DNA from: Aureococcus anophagefferens
Taxonomy: Eukaryota; Sar; Pelagophyceae; Pelagomonadales; Pelagomonadaceae
Direction: 5' to 3'
Length of the DNA stretch: 64,000 nt
NCBI RefSeq assembly: GCF_000186865.1
Contig: NW_008705570.1
Span: 369,729-433,728 of the forward strand
The position numbers and the translations under genes are program-made. Of the stretch, positions 1-9,660 are shown piece by piece. The notes beneath the pieces are model-generated. The model was not told the origin of the DNA. It was given only the letters and a program-made list of their open reading frames with translations, and made no database searches. The number at the start of each line of letters is the position of its first letter. Positions within the stretch are counted from its first letter, which is position 1.

Positions 1-2892
1 GTCGCTCGCGGCCATGCCCGGCCGGGCCTCCTCGGCCATGGCGACGTCGTCCTCCTCGTCGGACTCGCGGAAGTCGAACGCGCTGAAGTCGATCGCGTCG
101 GCCTGGAAGGACGCCTGCGTGTCGCAGGACGCGCTGTCGCGGTCCGAGCCATCCACCCGTAGAGGCGCCTCGAAGACGGGCGCGTAGAAGTCGCCGTAGT
201 CGTCGTCGTCGCCGTGGACGACGAGGACGTCCGGCGGCGCGGGCGCGGCCGCGGGCGCGGGGCACGGCGGCGGCGCGTCCGCGTGGATGCGCGGCGCCGA
301 GGGCCGCGACGCGCGCGCGGACGTGGGGGCGGACGGCTGCGGCGTGGCGTCGGCCTCGGGGATCCGCACGGGCCGGCTCTTCGGGTACGGGCTCCGCGGC
401 GGCACCGCGGGGATGGGGCCCTCGGCCTCCGGGGCCGCGCCGTAGGCGACGGCGCGCCGCGCCACGGCGGCGGAGGCCATGCAGCGCTTCGCGACGACGG
501 TGGCGAAGGACAGCTCCGACGGGGGCTCGCCGGCCGAGGGCGGGTCGAGCGCCGACGGCTGCGAGAGCGCCGAGGGCTGGGAGAGCTCGACAGCCGAGGG
601 CTGGGAGAGCTCGACCGAGGGCTGGTTTAGCAGGGCCGCCGGGTCCGCGGGGAACGACGCCGGGTCCGCCCAGACCGAGAGGCGCCGGTAGGGCTGCGCC
701 AGCGCGATCGTCGACAGCGTCTCGTCGTCGTCTTCGTCGCTCGACGGCGGCTCCACGAAGGCCTCGACGCGCTCGCCCGCGCGGCGGCCCCTGGCTTTCG
801 GCGCGGGCGGCCGCGGCGGCGGCCGCCGCCTGAACGTCAGCGTCAGCGGCCGCGGCGCGTCGACGAGTCCGTCGCAGACGTCGAAGAAGGCGTCGTCGTC
901 CGCCGCTTTTGCTTCGGCGCCGGCGACCTTCCACAGCTGGAAGGGAAAGTGCTCGCCGCCGAGGCCGCTCGCGTCCGTGGCGCCCTCGACGGCGATCCAG
1001 GGCCCGCCGTCGTCGTCGACGAGCGCGAGCCGCAGGCCCAGCGACGCGGTCGCGAACGCCCGCTCGAAGATTTCCGGGTCCTCGTCCGCCTCCTGAACGG
1101 GCGTCGGCGGCCGCAGCGGCGTGTTGATGCGCTCGGGCGTCGGCGCGTGGTGGAACATGTGCGCCGACTTGCGGTTGATGCCGAAGAGGCTCTCGGCGAT
1201 GGACGGCCGGTCGTCGACCTCGTCCTCCTCGATCCTCAGCGGCCGCTGGGGCGTCTGGATGCGCACGGGCTGGGGCGCGCCGTGGAACATGTGCGCGCTC
1301 GAGCGGTGCACGCCGAAGAGCGAGTCGGCGATGGACGGCCGGTCGTCCATCTCCTCCTCGGGCGCCCTGGGCTCGGGCCGCTGGGGCGTCGCGATGCGCT
1401 CGGGCGTCGGCGCGTGGTGGAACATGTGCGCGCTCTGGCGATTGATGCCGAAGAGCGACTCGGCGATGGACAGCCGGCCGCCGTCGTCGTCGTCGGACGC
1501 GTCCGGCTCCGGCTCCGCGGCCGCCGGCTCTGGCTCCGCGGCCGCCGGCTCGTCGACGGCCGGCTCGACGGCCTCCGGCTCGTCGACGACGACGCGCTTG
1601 CAGGGCTCCATGTACTGGGGCTCCTCGAGCGACGACGGCTTCCAGACGAGCACGGAGTCGCGGCGGATCTCCGGCTTCTCCGCCGCCTCGTCGTCCGACG
1701 GCGGCTCCTCGAAGGCCGCGGGCTCCGCGGGCGGCCGCTCCGGCTCGGCCGCCGGCTGCTCCGCCGCCTCGTCGTCCGACGGCGGCTCCTCGAAGGCCGC
1801 GGGCTCCTCGAAGGCGGCGGGCTCCGCGGGCGGCGCCGCGTCCTCGTCGTCGGACGGCGGCTCCTCGAAGGCCGCCGGCACCTCGAAGGCCGCGGGCTCC
1901 GCGGGCGGCGCCGCGTCCTCGTCGTCGGACGGCGGCTCGTCGAAGGCCGCGTCCGCGGCCGCGGGCTTGCCCGGCGACGGCGCGTGGTCCCCCGGGTCCT
2001 GCGCGTCCGCGGCCACGGGCGCCCCGTCCAAGCTCCCGCTGCGGCTCCGCGAGTTAACCGACTTGCGCCGGTACTTGCGCTGCACGGCGACCCAGAGCGA
2101 CCGCCGCGACCCGCGCTGGTCGCCCGCCGCGAACGCGGACGTGACGTCCGCCATGATGTCGATCTCCTGCTGCGCGTCGACGATCAGGTCCAGCGCCGCG
2201 GCGCGCTCGGCCTTCGTCGGCGCGTCGTTGCCGACGCCGGCGAGGTAGCCGTCGACGGCGTCCCAGCGGCGCTGGAGCCACGCGCGCTTCGTGACGGCGC
2301 CGTTCTCCTTGTCCCGGTCGACGGCTCGGAGCCGCCGCGCCGCGTCCTCGACGCCCGCGCCGCGGTCCAGCGAGTGGGCCACGGCGCGGTCGATCTTCTC
2401 CAGGAGCTGCTTCGCCTCGGCGGCGTCGTCGGCGGACGTGAGGTGCGACGCGTCCAAGTGGTTCGCCTCGCCGAGCTTTCTTTTTTTGGCTTCGAACGTC
2501 GCCGCGTCGATGCGGCCCTCGTCCCGGAGGTTGTGCAGCGCCTGGAGCCGGAAGACGACGCCCTCGGGCACGCCGGCCATGACCCGCGGCATCTCGAGCG
2601 CGTGGACGATCTTCCGCTTGCGCGCCATCGTCCGCGCCTCGTCCTCCAGGCCTCGCAGATCGGACTCGGAGAGGCCGAACTTGGCCCGGAGCCGGTCGGC
2701 CTTGAGCGCGTGGTCCCGGTCGCTGAGCACGCCGCGCGCCCGCAAAGCGTCGAGCGTCTCGAGCTTGACCAGGATGCCCTTGCGCTCCTCCTCCGCCGAG
2801 AGCGCCCGCTCCACGGCCGGCGGCGCGTCGTTCCAGCTCACGGACTTGCGCCGGCCGCCGGCCTGCGCGTCGGCGCCCACGTGCTCGGCCAT
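1..2892 (-). CDS. Large acidic repeat protein of unknown function (3' part outside window)
   Basis: Continuous reading frame of 964 codons from an ATG at 2892 (MAEHVGADAQ) to the left edge, so the C-terminus is missing. I do not recognise a family. The N-terminal 250 residues look helical and basic (VKLETLDALRARGVL region). The middle is an Ala/Pro/Glu-rich tract with repeated AAFEEPPSDDE units. It is followed by three near-identical repeats of about 34 residues built on RPSIAESLFGINRKSAHMFH followed by HAPTPERI-type sequence, at nucleotides of about 1100-1480. The tail has SQPSAVELSQPSA repeats. Abundant SP/TP and SDDE sites suggest a phosphorylated scaffold, which is inference. The opposite strand also holds long open frames (949-2955, 1121-2248), but these are Arg- or Ser-rich shadows with no domain signal, whereas the minus frame gives coherent internal repeats. 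Confidence 0.75.
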   Translation of the reverse strand, partial: MAEHVGADAQAGGRRKSVSWNDAPPAVERALSAEEERKGILVKLETLDALRARGVLSDRDHALKADRLRAKFGLSESDLRGLEDEARTMARKRKIVHALEMPRVMAGVPEGVVFRLQALHNLRDEGRIDAATFEAKKRKLGEANHLDASHLTSADDAAEAKQLLEKIDRAVAHSLDRGAGVEDAARRLRAVDRDKENGAVTKRAWLQRRWDAVDGYLAGVGNDAPTKAERAAALDLIVDAQQEIDIMADVTSAFAAGDQRGSRRSLWVAVQRKYRRKSVNSRSRSGSLDGAPVAADAQDPGDHAPSPGKPAAADAAFDEPPSDDEDAAPPAEPAAFEVPAAFEEPPSDDEDAAPPAEPAAFEEPAAFEEPPSDDEAAEQPAAEPERPPAEPAAFEEPPSDDEAAEKPEIRRDSVLVWKPSSLEEPQYMEPCKRVVVDEPEAVEPAVDEPAAAEPEPAAAEPEPDASDDDDGGRLSIAESLFGINRQSAHMFHHAPTPERIATPQRPEPRAPEEEMDDRPSIADSLFGVHRSSAHMFHGAPQPVRIQTPQRPLRIEEDEVDDRPSIAESLFGINRKSAHMFHHAPTPERINTPLRPPTPVQEADEDPEIFERAFATASLGLRLALVDDDGGPWIAVEGATDASGLGGEHFPFQLWKVAGAEAKAADDDAFFDVCDGLVDAPRPLTLTFRRRPPPRPPAPKARGRRAGERVEAFVEPPSSDEDDDETLSTIALAQPYRRLSVWADPASFPADPAALLNQPSVELSQPSAVELSQPSALSQPSALDPPSAGEPPSELSFATVVAKRCMASAAVARRAVAYGAAPEAEGPIPAVPPRSPYPKSRPVRIPEADATPQPSAPTSARASRPSAPRIHADAPPPCPAPAAAPAPPDVLVVHGDDDDYGDFYAPVFEAPLRVDGSDRDSASCDTQASFQADAIDFSAFDFRESDEEDDVAMAEEARPGMAASD

Positions 2893-3241
2893 GGCGCCGC
2901 CGACCCCGGGGTCCGGGGCGGCCGCTGCCCCGGCTGGGCGGCCGTCGGCGCCTGACAGACAGCGCAGCCCTGTCTTGCGAGAGAGCAAGGGTAAAGCAGG
3001 CGCGAGGGTGGATACCTTGCTGCTGCCGCTAGGGTAACTACGCTAGGCACGAGGCCGGCCCCGACCGCCTCGAGACCGACCTCCCGAAATCAACCTCAAG
3101 CTTTTGCGGATCGGCGGCCTTCGAGTTGCCGCCCAAGATCTCGTCGAGTGGCGCCAGCTGTGCCACGCCGGGGCACCAAACGTGCATCGGTGCGCTCGCG
3201 CAACGCGGCGCACCCCTGCCTGCATATAGCGCAAAAAAAAA
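2893..3241. other. Divergent intergenic region
   Basis: 349 bp between two divergently transcribed genes (ATGs at 2892 on minus and 3242 on plus). It presumably carries both promoters. An A-run lies directly upstream of the plus-strand ATG. I see no recognisable TATA box or repeat. Confidence 0.5.
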
Positions 3242-5788
3242 ATGGCGCTCGCATGCTCCGAGAGACGGGCGCGCCCGACTAGCCGATCTTGCCTCGTCGC
3301 GCTGGCGTTCCTGGCCACGACGAGCGCCCTGCGCGTCGGCGGCCCGAGCAGTCCCAAGCGCGTGCCGCCCCTGGGCGTGTCGACCCTCGACAAGCCCATC
3401 GTGGCCGCGGAGACGCCGAAGGCGCGGCCGCCGCCGCCGCTGTCCGACGCCGTCGACATGGTCGGGCTCGACGACGTCTTCGAGGACGACGAGCCCACGA
3501 CGCTGACCGTCGAGGACGGCAAGGCGACGCAGAACCCCATCGGCTACGCCCTCGACTCCTTCACGGGCGTCGTCTTCAGCCTGCTCCATCTCGTGGACGA
3601 CTCGGGCATCGTCGACAGCAGCAAGAATCTTCGGGTCTTATGGGCGCGCGCGCTGCTCGACCACGCGGGCGAGCTCGAGGACCCCGTCGCGAGGGAGCTC
3701 CTCCCGAAGCTCACGCGCGACGTGACGAAATGGGACGCGCTCCAGCCTTTGGCGAAGTTCGCGGAGTTCGTCACGAGCCGGACGAAGTTCATCGACGGCG
3801 CCCTCGACGAGTACCTCGCCGCGGCGAAGGCCCTGCCCGAGACCGCCGACGGCGGCCCCGTCCAGGTCGTCGTCATCGGCGCGGGGTTTGATACCAGGGC
3901 CATGCGCTACGCGGAGCGCTCCAAAGCCGAGAACGTCAAGTTCTTCGAGCTCGACCTCCCGCACGTCTGCGAGGGCAAGGGCCGGCTCTGGGACACCTGG
4001 GCCGCGGGCAAGGACTTCACCAAGCCCCAGTACGTGCCCTACGACCTCAACGACGCCGGCGACCCGTCGAAAATCTCCGCGATGGACGCGCTGCGGGACC
4101 GGGGCTTCGACCCGGCCGTGCCGACGCTCTTCTGCTCCGAGGCCGTGCTCTTCTACGTCGACGACGCGCCGAAGCGCAAGCTCTTCGAGACGCTCCTCCT
4201 CAGCGCGTCGACGCACCCGGAGTCCGCCGTCGTCCTCACGGACAACCTCAAGCCGCTGCTGATCTCGCCCTTCAGCCACGAGGCGCGCGCGTTCTTTGGG
4301 CAATCCGACTTCGAGCTCGTGAAGCACTCCGCGCGCTGGGGCGGCGCCGTCCACTACGCCTTCGCGGCGAAGCAGGGGTCCCGGCTCTTGACCCACTTCC
4401 AGCGCGACGCGACGGAGATCAAGAACTCGTTCCTGCCCATCTCCGGCGACGGCGCGGCGCTCCGGCGCGACGCGCCGTCCTTCGACGACGCGTGGTACGC
4501 CGTCTGCTACGACTGGCAGCTCGAGCGCCAGGCGGGCGACGACGGCGACGAGCTCGGCTTCACGCCCTACGCGACGCGGCTCTTCGGCGAGCCCCTGGTG
4601 CTCTACAAGGACGCGAGCGGCTCGATCAACTGCGTCGCGGACGCGTGCCCGCACCGGTCCGCGCCGCTGTCCATGGGCCGCGTCGGCGACGACGGGAACC
4701 TGCGCTGCTTCTACCACGGCTGGGCCTTCGGCGCCGAGGGGGAACGGGTCGACGTGCCCGGCGGCAAGAACTCGGGGCCCTCGAAAACGGGCAAGAAGTG
4801 CGCGGGCTCCGCGAAGCACTTCGCCGTCGCCGACGTCGACGGCCTCGTCTACGTCTGGCGGGGCAACGTGCTCGAGGCGGACCTGGATTTGCTTCCTCGG
4901 AAGGTGCCGGACGCCACGCCGACGCACGCCGTCGACACGGTCCTCGATTACCGCGTGGGCTTCGAGTACATCGTCGAGAACAACCTCGACTCCGTCCACC
5001 TCTTCCACCTCCACGACGGGTCCATCCCGCCCATCGCGGCGCTGGGCATGCGCCGCGACAACGTGAAGAACCTGCTCATGAAGCCCTTCGCCGACGACGT
5101 CGGCGTCGGCCACGTCGGCAAGCTCAAGGGCGCGCTCAAGCCCAACAAGCTCGTGCGCTTCGACGCGCCGAACGTCGTGCGCCACGGCGGCGTGTCCGGC
5201 TTCCACGAGGAGTTCCACATCGTGCCCGTCGCGCCGCACCGGACGCGGGTATTGCTGCGGCAGCACCTGCCCAAGGGGCCCATCCTCACGACGCTCCTGG
5301 GCGTGCCCGGCGTCAACGCGACGCTCGACAAGCTCGTAAACAACTGGAACTACCACATCGGCCTCGAGGACTACAACGTCATGCAGGGCCAGCAGCACAT
5401 GATCGACGACCTGGGCGCGCCGCGCATCAACGCCGGCGGCAAGGGCGACGACCTCATCGCGCGGTTCTACGACTGGCGGGCCAAGGCCATGGAGAACGAC
5501 GGCGGGTCGCCCTACTTTGACAAGTGGGCGCCGCGGTCCGACGGCGGCGACGGGCCCCGGGATTCCTACGGCCGGACGACCGTGCCCGACGGCGCCGCGC
5601 CGCGGGACTACAGCGACGTCGACGACGGGCCCCAGGGCACGCTCGGCATCAAGGAGACCTTCCACGCCGTCCACCCCGTCGCCGATTTCCCGCCGGCGAA
5701 CCCGGAGCCGTACCTGCCGCTGTGGGACGCGCAGGCGGGCCTCTTCTCCGCGCTCGGCATCAAGTCCGGCTTCAACCCCGACAAGTGA
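3242..5788 (+). CDS. Methyltransferase - Rieske oxygenase fusion protein
   Basis: 848 residues with two enzyme modules. Residues of about 70-390 resemble the leucine carboxyl methyltransferase / COG3315 O-methyltransferase family: SAM-binding VVVIGAGFDTRAMRY near residue 210, followed by FFELDLPHV. Residues of about 430-760 form a Rieske non-heme iron oxygenase of the pheophorbide a oxygenase/VanA kind: [2Fe-2S] ligands C469-x-H471 and C489-x2-H492, and a mononuclear iron site D583-x2-H586-x4-H591. The N-terminus (SCLVALAFLATTSALRVGG) looks like a signal peptide followed by a transit-like stretch, so import into the secondary plastid is possible. The frame crosses both modules without a stop or intron-like signal, so this appears to be a real fusion. 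Substrate unknown; a pigment or polyketide-like substrate methylated and oxidised by one polypeptide is inference. Confidence 0.85.
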   Translation: MALACSERRARPTSRSCLVALAFLATTSALRVGGPSSPKRVPPLGVSTLDKPIVAAETPKARPPPPLSDAVDMVGLDDVFEDDEPTTLTVEDGKATQNPIGYALDSFTGVVFSLLHLVDDSGIVDSSKNLRVLWARALLDHAGELEDPVARELLPKLTRDVTKWDALQPLAKFAEFVTSRTKFIDGALDEYLAAAKALPETADGGPVQVVVIGAGFDTRAMRYAERSKAENVKFFELDLPHVCEGKGRLWDTWAAGKDFTKPQYVPYDLNDAGDPSKISAMDALRDRGFDPAVPTLFCSEAVLFYVDDAPKRKLFETLLLSASTHPESAVVLTDNLKPLLISPFSHEARAFFGQSDFELVKHSARWGGAVHYAFAAKQGSRLLTHFQRDATEIKNSFLPISGDGAALRRDAPSFDDAWYAVCYDWQLERQAGDDGDELGFTPYATRLFGEPLVLYKDASGSINCVADACPHRSAPLSMGRVGDDGNLRCFYHGWAFGAEGERVDVPGGKNSGPSKTGKKCAGSAKHFAVADVDGLVYVWRGNVLEADLDLLPRKVPDATPTHAVDTVLDYRVGFEYIVENNLDSVHLFHLHDGSIPPIAALGMRRDNVKNLLMKPFADDVGVGHVGKLKGALKPNKLVRFDAPNVVRHGGVSGFHEEFHIVPVAPHRTRVLLRQHLPKGPILTTLLGVPGVNATLDKLVNNWNYHIGLEDYNVMQGQQHMIDDLGAPRINAGGKGDDLIARFYDWRAKAMENDGGSPYFDKWAPRSDGGDGPRDSYGRTTVPDGAAPRDYSDVDDGPQGTLGIKETFHAVHPVADFPPANPEPYLPLWDAQAGLFSALGIKSGFNPDK

Positions 5789-6336
5789 GCGTCGAGACGG
5801 CCCTGTACATCGCCGCGTCCCCGCGTTCCCGGGCCGCGCCGCCGGAGCAGCTCGGTTTCCTCCCGGAAGCCTGAGCGCCCGCGCGCGCCCGGGACCGGGG
5901 GCCGGCGCACCCCCGCCACCGCTTCGATTTCGCCCGCGAACTCGCCCCGCACCAAGTAACCACGTGGAACGCACGACGTCGAGGGCAGGGTGTTACAGGG
6001 GGGGGGGGACATAACATGGGCCGCGGGAGCCGGAGGCCCCGGGGGCGGCAGTCACATCGAGCAACGAAGGTGCGCGGCCGCCGCGCGAAGATTGGGCGCG
6101 GCGGCGGGACAGGGGGCATCAAAAGAAGACAGTCCGGAGTGCGGATGGGCGCGGCGCCGGCGTGGCGCGCGACTTTTCAGGGCGGCGCGTCCAGAAGAAG
6201 GACTCGCGCCGGGATGAAGTGTGAAGCTGTTTCAAAGGTGACATGGATCTTGCTGGTGGAGCGGGGGGCACGGGCGCCCCCCCTTGGAGATAGGTGGTGC
6301 GACGTTGGAGGCGTCGCGGAGCTTGGTGTGTTGAAT
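5789..6336. other. Convergent intergenic region
   Basis: 548 bp between two convergent genes, so mostly 3' UTRs. It contains a G-run (about 6000-6008). I see no supported gene; open frames here are Arg/Pro-rich GC artefacts. Confidence 0.4.
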
Positions 6337-7767
6337 TCAGGCGTCGTCGACCCAGGACACGCGGCCCGCGTCCCGGGCGAGCGACAGGGGCAGGAGCGCG
6401 GCGACCTTGTCGAGCTTGACGATGGCCTCGCAGACCGTGTAGGCCTCGACGACGCCGCGGCGCACGCGGCCGCGGAACGACACGTCGCAGACGGCGCCCG
6501 GGGGCTTCCAGTCGTCGATGGACGCGCCGCGCCAGTCCGGCGGGACCTGGAAGGACGCGCGGGGCCCGTCGCGGTCGATGGCGGCGAGCTCGCCGACGGC
6601 GCCCTTCAAGACGTCGTCGTCGAGGCTCGCGTCGTCCGACGCCTCGCTGGGCGCGTCGTCCTTCTTCTCCGCCGCCGCCGGCGCCTCCGCGGCGGCGGCC
6701 CGGGCCGCGGCGAAGGCCTTGGCCGCGAGGTCCGCGACGGCCGGCGACGCGCCGGCGGCCCACTCGGGGCACTCGGGCGCGCCGCCGTCCCGGGCCGCGG
6801 GCCGCGGCGCGAGCGCCCGGACCGGCGGCGGCGGGTCCGCCGCCGCGGCCTTCTTCTTCGCCGGCGGCTGCGCCGGCGGGGGCGCGAGGGCCGGCCGCTT
6901 CGCCAACGGCGCCGCGACGCTCGGCACGGGCGCCGGCGGCGACGGCGGCGGGAGCGCGGCGACGACGGGCGCGGGCGGCGGCGCGCGCCGCGGCGGCGCC
7001 GCGGGCGCCGCGGGCGACGGCGGCGGCGACGGCGACGGGGGCGGTGTGAGGTAGGCGCCGACGGGCGGCGTCCAGGCGTGCGGGCCCCAGAGGTGGGGCG
7101 GCGCCAGCGCGCCCGGCGGCGGCGGGCTCGGCGCGCGGTAGCGGCTCCGGCGCGAGAGCGGGACGGCGACCTGGATGCGGTAGCGGTCGTCGGGCTTGAG
7201 GAAGGCGAAGTTGGCGATGTCGTCGACGCAGGTGATCGTCTTCGTGCCGCGGCACGCGCGCGTGAAGGACCGGAAGATGCACGGGACCTGCGCGCGACGA
7301 CGCGCGTCGGGCACGGGACGAGAACCGTCGAGGGAAAGACGCGGGCCGCGCGCGTGATACCAGTGCGTGCGGCCGTGGACGGAGTTGAGGCTCGGGGGGA
7401 TCTTGCCGATGCGCAGGTCGCCCTGGGCGATGAAGGCTGCGCACTTGGCGTCGCGGCATTTCGCGCGGCTGTCGATGGCGTACTCGGCGACGAACTTGTT
7501 GCTGCCGAGCTTCCCCGCGAGCAGCCCGCCGATGTGGCCGTGGCCCTGGGCCGCCGCGCGGCTCCGCGCGGCCTTGGCGGCGGGCTGGTCCCGCCCGCCG
7601 AAGGGATCGTCGCCGGCCCAGGCGAGGGCGCCGCCGCGGCCCGGGGCAGCCTTGCCGGGGGCGTAGGCGTCGGCCAGCGGGCGGGCCTCGCCGCCGGGCG
7701 CCGCGAGGGGCCGCGCAGCGCCCGGGGGCCACAGGGGGGCGCCCCCCGGGGCCACCCCGCGGATCAT
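6337..7767 (-). CDS. PARP-type zinc-finger protein
   Basis: Start chosen at the ATG at 7767 (MIRGVAPGGA), because frames further upstream run into the neighbouring plus-strand gene. A single PARP-type zinc finger lies near residues 100-170: C104/C109 in RAKCRDAKC, FIAQGDLRIGK, then WYH joined to VPCIFRSF. The finger is interrupted by a 66-bp stretch (7288-7353) that fits a phase-0 GC-AG intron; removing it restores the family's WYH-x2-C spacing. Because 66 is a multiple of three, the unspliced frame is also open. Spliced length is about 454 residues. The rest is a Pro/Ala-rich linker and a C-terminal acidic and globular part with no PARP catalytic domain. PARP-type fingers bind DNA breaks; a DNA-damage or nuclear role is inferred. 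Confidence 0.75.
   Translation of the reverse strand: MIRGVAPGGAPLWPPGAARPLAAPGGEARPLADAYAPGKAAPGRGGALAWAGDDPFGGRDQPAAKAARSRAAAQGHGHIGGLLAGKLGSNKFVAEYAIDSRAKCRDAKCAAFIAQGDLRIGKIPPSLNSVHGRTHWYHARGPRLSLDGSRPVPDARRRAQVPCIFRSFTRACRGTKTITCVDDIANFAFLKPDDRYRIQVAVPLSRRSRYRAPSPPPPGALAPPHLWGPHAWTPPVGAYLTPPPSPSPPPSPAAPAAPPRRAPPPAPVVAALPPPSPPAPVPSVAAPLAKRPALAPPPAQPPAKKKAAAADPPPPVRALAPRPAARDGGAPECPEWAAGASPAVADLAAKAFAAARAAAAEAPAAAEKKDDAPSEASDDASLDDDVLKGAVGELAAIDRDGPRASFQVPPDWRGASIDDWKPPGAVCDVSFRGRVRRGVVEAYTVCEAIVKLDKVAALLPLSLARDAGRVSWVDDA
7288..7353 (-). other. GC-AG intron in the PARP-type zinc-finger gene
   Basis: Exon ...CAC is followed by GCGCGC and the segment ends GCGCGCAG before GTCCCG. The 66-bp length matches the other ordinary introns in this window. 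Splicing joins WYH to VPCIF as expected for the zinc finger. Confidence 0.6.
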
Positions 7768-7858
7768 CGTCCACCGCGGACGACTACGAGGCCACCACCG
7801 ACCAAGTGGAAGGCCGCGACGGCCCAACAATAATGGATATAGTCGGGGATTCCTAGAT

Positions 7859-9328
7859 ATGTTTTTGTGCGTCGTGATGATGGGAATGTTGACGCTTCTC
7901 GAACTCGCCGCCGCACCGAACGAACAGTCCTTGCTCGCCGGCGTCATGGCGCGCCTCGGGGGCATCCACGAGGAAGGCCTCTTCGGCGGCGTGCCGGCGT
8001 TCGTGGATCGCGCGCTCGCCCCGGGCTACAGCGACCAGACCAAGGCGCTGTCCCTGAAGTCGACGGCCAGGGACATCGCGACCCTGCGCCACTTCTTCCT
8101 CTCGCCGAACCTCGTCTGGTTCGCCATGGCCCTGGCCATGCACCTGGGCTGCCCCTACGACGTCGACGATGCGGCCGCGGGCTGGGCGCGGGGCTGGGTC
8201 CTGAAGCGGCTCGCGCTGAACTTTTCGGTGGCGTTCGCCTACTACGGCTACTGGCACTTCATGCTCTACCGCACGAAAGACCAGGGCGGCGCGAGCCGCA
8301 AGTACGAACCCGACTCCTGGCCGACGGCGGGCAACATGGCCCACAATTTGTGGTACTGGTCGCTGGGCGTGGCCCAGTGGACGTTCTGGGAGTGCGCGAT
8401 GTGTAGAATTTGGGGAACCGGCGGCGCGGACTTCGCGACGGACGCGGCGGTTTTCGGAGATTACACATTACTCCTGAAGAACGCGGCGGTCCTGCTCCTG
8501 GTCCCCGTCTGGCGGGACTTCCATTTCTATGTCGCGCACCGCTTCCTCCACGTCCGCGCGTGCTACAAGTACGTGCACGGCCTGCACCACAGGAACGCGG
8601 ACCCGGAGCCCTTCTCGGGCATGTGCATGCACCCCGTCGAGCACCTGTACTACTTCTCCAACGCCTTCTTCCCGACGCTGCTCGTCGACGGGCTCAGCCC
8701 GCTCGTGTTTCTGTGGGTCTTCGTGCACCTGTCGATCGCGCCCGGCGCCGGGCACTCGGGCTTCGAGGACCACTTCCAGGCGGACCAGTACCACTACCTG
8801 CACCATCGCAAGTTCGAATGCAACTACGGAAGCCCCTCGTCGGCCTTTTTGGACCAGTTCTTCGGCACGTTCCGCGAGAAGCTGGGGAAATCGGGCGCGT
8901 ACTCGGGCGGCGCGGCCGACGAGCAGACGGCGGACGCGTTCGCGAAGCCGAACAAGGACGGCAGCGACCCCGCGGCCAAGGGGCCCAGGGGCAGAACGGT
9001 CTGGTCCAAGGAGGGCTACCTCGGCCGCCCCCAGAGCGCGACGCACTTTGTGTATTCCTGCGTGGTCACGCCCGCGCTGGCGGCGCTCGCGGTTTCTGTC
9101 GCTGTGGGCCCCGCGCTGTCCGAGCGCGACGCGTCCCTGGCCGCGCTCCTCGTGAGCGTCTTTCCCGTCGTCGCCGCGCTGGTGCTCTGCTGGGTGTCGC
9201 GCGACGCGCTCTCCTGGCGCTGGCCCTTCCACAAGGAACGCGGCGCGTTCCTCCTCTTCCAGGCCCTCGCGGGCCTCTGCTGCGTCCTCCCCGTCTTCAT
9301 GGCCACGCGCCTCGTCGCGCTCGCGTGA
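7859..9328 (+). CDS. Fatty acid hydroxylase superfamily protein (sterol desaturase-like)
   Basis: 489-residue membrane protein with the three histidine clusters of the membrane di-iron hydroxylase/desaturase superfamily: HRFLH at 227-231, HGLHH at 240-244 and HYLHH at 312-316. Hydrophobic segments lie around residues 85-105, 120-140 and 250-275, and a further pair (about 400-480) follows the catalytic part. This is the ERG3/ERG25/sphingolipid hydroxylase type, which uses a di-iron centre, O2 and electrons from cytochrome b5 in the endoplasmic reticulum. The exact lipid substrate cannot be told. Start at ATG 7859; in-frame ATGs a few codons downstream are alternatives. It is divergent from the zinc-finger gene (91 bp between ATGs), so they may share a promoter. 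Confidence 0.85.
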   Translation: MFLCVVMMGMLTLLELAAAPNEQSLLAGVMARLGGIHEEGLFGGVPAFVDRALAPGYSDQTKALSLKSTARDIATLRHFFLSPNLVWFAMALAMHLGCPYDVDDAAAGWARGWVLKRLALNFSVAFAYYGYWHFMLYRTKDQGGASRKYEPDSWPTAGNMAHNLWYWSLGVAQWTFWECAMCRIWGTGGADFATDAAVFGDYTLLLKNAAVLLLVPVWRDFHFYVAHRFLHVRACYKYVHGLHHRNADPEPFSGMCMHPVEHLYYFSNAFFPTLLVDGLSPLVFLWVFVHLSIAPGAGHSGFEDHFQADQYHYLHHRKFECNYGSPSSAFLDQFFGTFREKLGKSGAYSGGAADEQTADAFAKPNKDGSDPAAKGPRGRTVWSKEGYLGRPQSATHFVYSCVVTPALAALAVSVAVGPALSERDASLAALLVSVFPVVAALVLCWVSRDALSWRWPFHKERGAFLLFQALAGLCCVLPVFMATRLVALA

Positions 9329-9479
9329 GAAACGGCGCGCTTAACGATTTCGAGCTGTCGGAGCGCCGAGCGCGTCTCGTGCGCCGTCACGACGGTCGGA
9401 CGCCGTCGACCGGCGCGCTCGCCGAAGAACAACCAAGCCAGCGGCAGCACGCTGATGCTATGGAGCTGACGCAGCACTG

Positions 9480-9531
9480 CTGAACACGCGCATCGCAACT
9501 CGTCGCTGAACACGCGCATCGCAGCTCGTCG
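9480..9531 (+). repeat. Tandem duplication of a 26-bp unit
   Basis: Two adjacent 26-bp copies (9480-9505 and 9506-9531) differ at one base. A second short direct repeat, GGGAACGCCTTGCTCGC, occurs at 9580 and 9613 with a 33-bp period. Both lie upstream of the F-box gene's ATG, in its probable promoter or 5' UTR (9329-9660), which otherwise shows no feature. Confidence 0.8.
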
Positions 9532-9660
9532 AGGCACCATCTGCAACGCAGAGCAGCGCCTATCGTCGCAGTCACCATTGGGAACGCCTTGCTCGCCGCG
9601 TGTCGCACGACGGGGAACGCCTTGCTCGCGGCCTGTCGCGGCGTGCGCCGGCGCCGGGCC

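Noticed and set aside
949..2955. Long plus-strand open frame (668 codons)
   Set aside because: Arg/Leu/Val-rich with no domain; it is antisense to a coherent repeat protein on the minus strand. Such shadow frames are common in GC-rich DNA.
3638..5974. Long minus-strand open frame opposite the oxygenase fusion
   Set aside because: Low-complexity shadow frame; the plus strand has catalytic motifs of two enzymes.
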